From the NCBI GenBank assembly GCA_007122815.1, contig SKSV01000348.1, forward strand, positions 1 through 7,923: DNA of 7,923 bases, in the 5' to 3' direction. This DNA is from Trueperaceae bacterium (GTDB lineage Bacteria > Deinococcota > Deinococci > Deinococcales > Trueperaceae). Of the stretch, positions 6,473-7,923 are shown one piece after another. Both the position numbers and the translations under genes were made by a program. The notes under the pieces were generated by a model, which was not told where the DNA came from, did no database searches, and saw nothing but the letters and a program-made list of their open reading frames with translations. Numbering within the stretch: the stretch's first letter is position 1; each line of letters starts with the position of its first letter.

Positions 6473-7885
6473 CTAGGAGAAGCTCGCCACGAGCGCGCGC
6501 GCCGCGTCGAGGAGCTCTTCGACCGCAACGTCGTCCGGACCCTCGGCGTACAGGCGCAGCACGGGCTCGGTGCCCGAAGCGCGGAACATCAGCCAGCGCT
6601 CCTCACCCAGGTTGAGCTTCACGCCGTCTCGACGCTCCACACCCGTCACCTCGAAGCCCGCCAGCTCTCGTGGTGCGGTCTCGAGATGGCGCATCACCGC
6701 GTCGACGACCTCGGCGCGAGGCACGCTGAGGTCGGCGCGGTCGTACGCGTGGCGCCAACCCGTCTCCTCTTCCAGCTCCGCGAGCCGCTCGTCGAGCGGC
6801 CGGCGACCCACCGCCAGAGCTTCGGCCACCATCAGCGCCGTGAGCACCCCGTCCCGCTCGGGTACGTGGTCACGGAAGCCGAAGCCGCCCGACTCCTCGC
6901 CGGCGAGCATCACGTCGTCCTCCAGCAGCAGCTCCACTAGGTGCTTGAAGCCGACCGGCGTCTCGACTACCGCGCGGCCCCTGGAGCGCGCGAGCCGCTC
7001 CACCAACCGCGAGACCGTGACCGTCTTGGCGACCTTGCCAGGCGTACCCCGGCGGTCGAGGTGGTCGAGCAGCAACGCCATGAGCGCGTGCGCGGTCAGC
7101 GGCTGAGCAGCCGCGGGGACGACGGCCAGACGGTCACCGTCACCGTCCGTCGCGATGCCCAGCGAACGCAGCCCGTCCGCGCTCGCGAGCCGCAAGCGCA
7201 AACCCTGCAGAGCCGATGGCATGGGTTCTGGCGCGATGCCCCCGAAGGTGACGTCGCGCTCTCCCCTCAGCGTCTCGATGTGCCACGGCAGCCCAGCCCA
7301 GTAGGCGAAGCCCTCCAGCCAACCCGCCGAGGCGCCGTGCATGGCGTCGTGAACGATCCAGGCGCGCCAACCCCGCAACGCGTCCAGGTCGAGCAGGCTT
7401 CCGAGGTGAGCGAAGTACTCGCGCCGTACGTCGAAGGTGGGGAAACCTCCGAGCGTTGGCGGGGCATCGTGCTCGTCAGGTAGCGCGGCGGCCCGAGCAG
7501 CGACCGCCTCGTAGGTCGAGCCCCGTGCGGTGCCTCCGTAAGCACCCTTCAGCTTGAAGCCGTGGTAGCGACCAGGGTTGTGCGAGGCGGTGAGCATCAC
7601 ACCGCCAACCGCGCCGAGCTCGCGCACCGCGAAACTGAGGAGGGGCGTAGGCAACGGCCCGTCGTGTACGCGCACCTTCAGACCCATCTCGCTCATGGTC
7701 GCCGCCACGGCCGCTTGGAACATCGGCCCACCGAAGCGCGTGTCGTGCGCTACCAGGACGAGCCCACCGCCGTCCTCGAGCAGGTGCTGAGCGTAAGCGC
7801 GGGCAGCTCGACGCACGCGCGCCACCGTGAAGCCGTCGGCGATCACGTCGCGCCATCCGTCTGTGCCGAACACGAGCGAACTCAT
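6473..7885 (-). CDS. Phosphoglucomutase / phosphomannomutase (alpha-D-phosphohexomutase)
   Basis: Moves a phosphate between the 1 and 6 positions of a hexose through a phosphoserine enzyme, supplying glucose 1-phosphate or mannose 1-phosphate for glycogen, trehalose or envelope sugars. At 470 residues it has the usual four-domain length. Motifs: N-terminal FGTDGWRD (6-13); catalytic phosphoserine S101 in TASHNP; metal-binding DGDGDR (247-252); sugar-specificity loop GEESGG (329-334); and phosphate-binding RASGTEP (435-441). GEESGG rather than the GlmM-type loop argues against phosphoglucosamine mutase, but glucose and mannose specificity cannot be told apart, so no symbol is given. ATG 7885 starts directly before SSLVFGTDGWRD; an in-frame GTG at 7912 would add nine non-conserved residues. 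It converges on the peptidase gene with 26 bp between the stops and is probably a separate transcription unit reading leftward. Confidence 0.95.
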   Translation of the reverse strand: MSSLVFGTDGWRDVIADGFTVARVRRAARAYAQHLLEDGGGLVLVAHDTRFGGPMFQAAVAATMSEMGLKVRVHDGPLPTPLLSFAVRELGAVGGVMLTASHNPGRYHGFKLKGAYGGTARGSTYEAVAARAAALPDEHDAPPTLGGFPTFDVRREYFAHLGSLLDLDALRGWRAWIVHDAMHGASAGWLEGFAYWAGLPWHIETLRGERDVTFGGIAPEPMPSALQGLRLRLASADGLRSLGIATDGDGDRLAVVPAAAQPLTAHALMALLLDHLDRRGTPGKVAKTVTVSRLVERLARSRGRAVVETPVGFKHLVELLLEDDVMLAGEESGGFGFRDHVPERDGVLTALMVAEALAVGRRPLDERLAELEEETGWRHAYDRADLSVPRAEVVDAVMRHLETAPRELAGFEVTGVERRDGVKLNLGEERWLMFRASGTEPVLRLYAEGPDDVAVEELLDAARALVASFS

Positions 7886-7896
7886 CAACCGGGCGC

Positions 7897-7902
7897 ACAC
7901 TA
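7897..7902 (-). promoter_or_regulatory. Weak -10-like hexamer just upstream of the phosphohexomutase gene
   Basis: Read on the minus strand, TGC-TAGTGT gives an extended -10 shape (TGnTAnnnT), and the hexamer ends 11 nt before the ATG. Transcription from it would start about 4-5 nt before the start codon, giving a nearly leaderless message. Leaderless messages with TAnnnT close to the start codon are common in Deinococcus. The absence of a good Shine-Dalgarno sequence before this ATG fits. There is too little upstream sequence to judge a -35. Confidence 0.25.
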
Positions 7903-7923
7903 GCACGCGCACCAGTTACTCTC

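Noticed and set aside
1..7923. Mobile element, defence system, CRISPR array or biosynthetic cluster
   Set aside because: No transposase, integrase, nuclease or regular repeat-spacer pattern is present; every long gene is a conserved housekeeping enzyme with intact motifs and similar codon use.

Overview
The window is GC-rich chromosomal DNA made almost entirely of housekeeping genes. No mobile element, phage gene, tRNA, rRNA or CRISPR array is visible. The reconstructed arginyl-tRNA synthetase carries stretches (VNPNKEAHVGHLRN, NYIDDTGRQAAESLFA, PMSGRKG, YVQYAHARACSILR) that closely resemble, from memory, the Thermus enzyme. With the GC-rich codon use, this suggests a member of the Deinococcota (Deinococcus-Thermus), perhaps a Deinococcus- or Truepera-like lineage. 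The assignment is an inference; no search was run.

Layout, left to right. Positions 1-1850 (minus strand) hold argS, cut by the left edge about a dozen codons before its end. A 230-bp divergent intergenic region (1851-2080) separates it from lon. Positions 2081-6446 (plus strand) hold a tight co-directional cluster of lon (ATP-dependent protease), tpiA (triosephosphate isomerase; 17-bp gap) and an M24-family Xaa-Pro peptidase whose likely TTG start overlaps the tpiA stop by 4 bp. Positions 6473-7885 (minus strand) hold a phosphoglucomutase/phosphomannomutase that converges on the peptidase gene across only 26 bp. Positions 7886-7923 are the start of its upstream region.

The three plus-strand genes probably form one transcription unit. 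Lon degrades damaged and regulatory proteins to peptides, an Xaa-Pro peptidase helps finish proline-containing peptides, and TpiA is a central glycolytic enzyme carried between them. The most interesting non-coding signal lies 59-79 bp before lon. It is an imperfect match to the HAIR operator (CTTGAGT-N7-ACTCAAG) bound by the heat-shock repressor HspR. It overlaps promoter-like hexamers and abuts a perfect 13-bp palindrome. If real, it would put lon, and possibly tpiA and the peptidase gene by readthrough, under HspR-type heat-shock control.

All four complete proteins and the partial ArgRS keep their catalytic motifs, and no frameshift or pseudogene was found. I see no evidence of a previously undescribed system here. 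The points worth checking are regulatory (HAIR-like site, palindromes), one low-complexity tail on Lon and a few start-codon questions.
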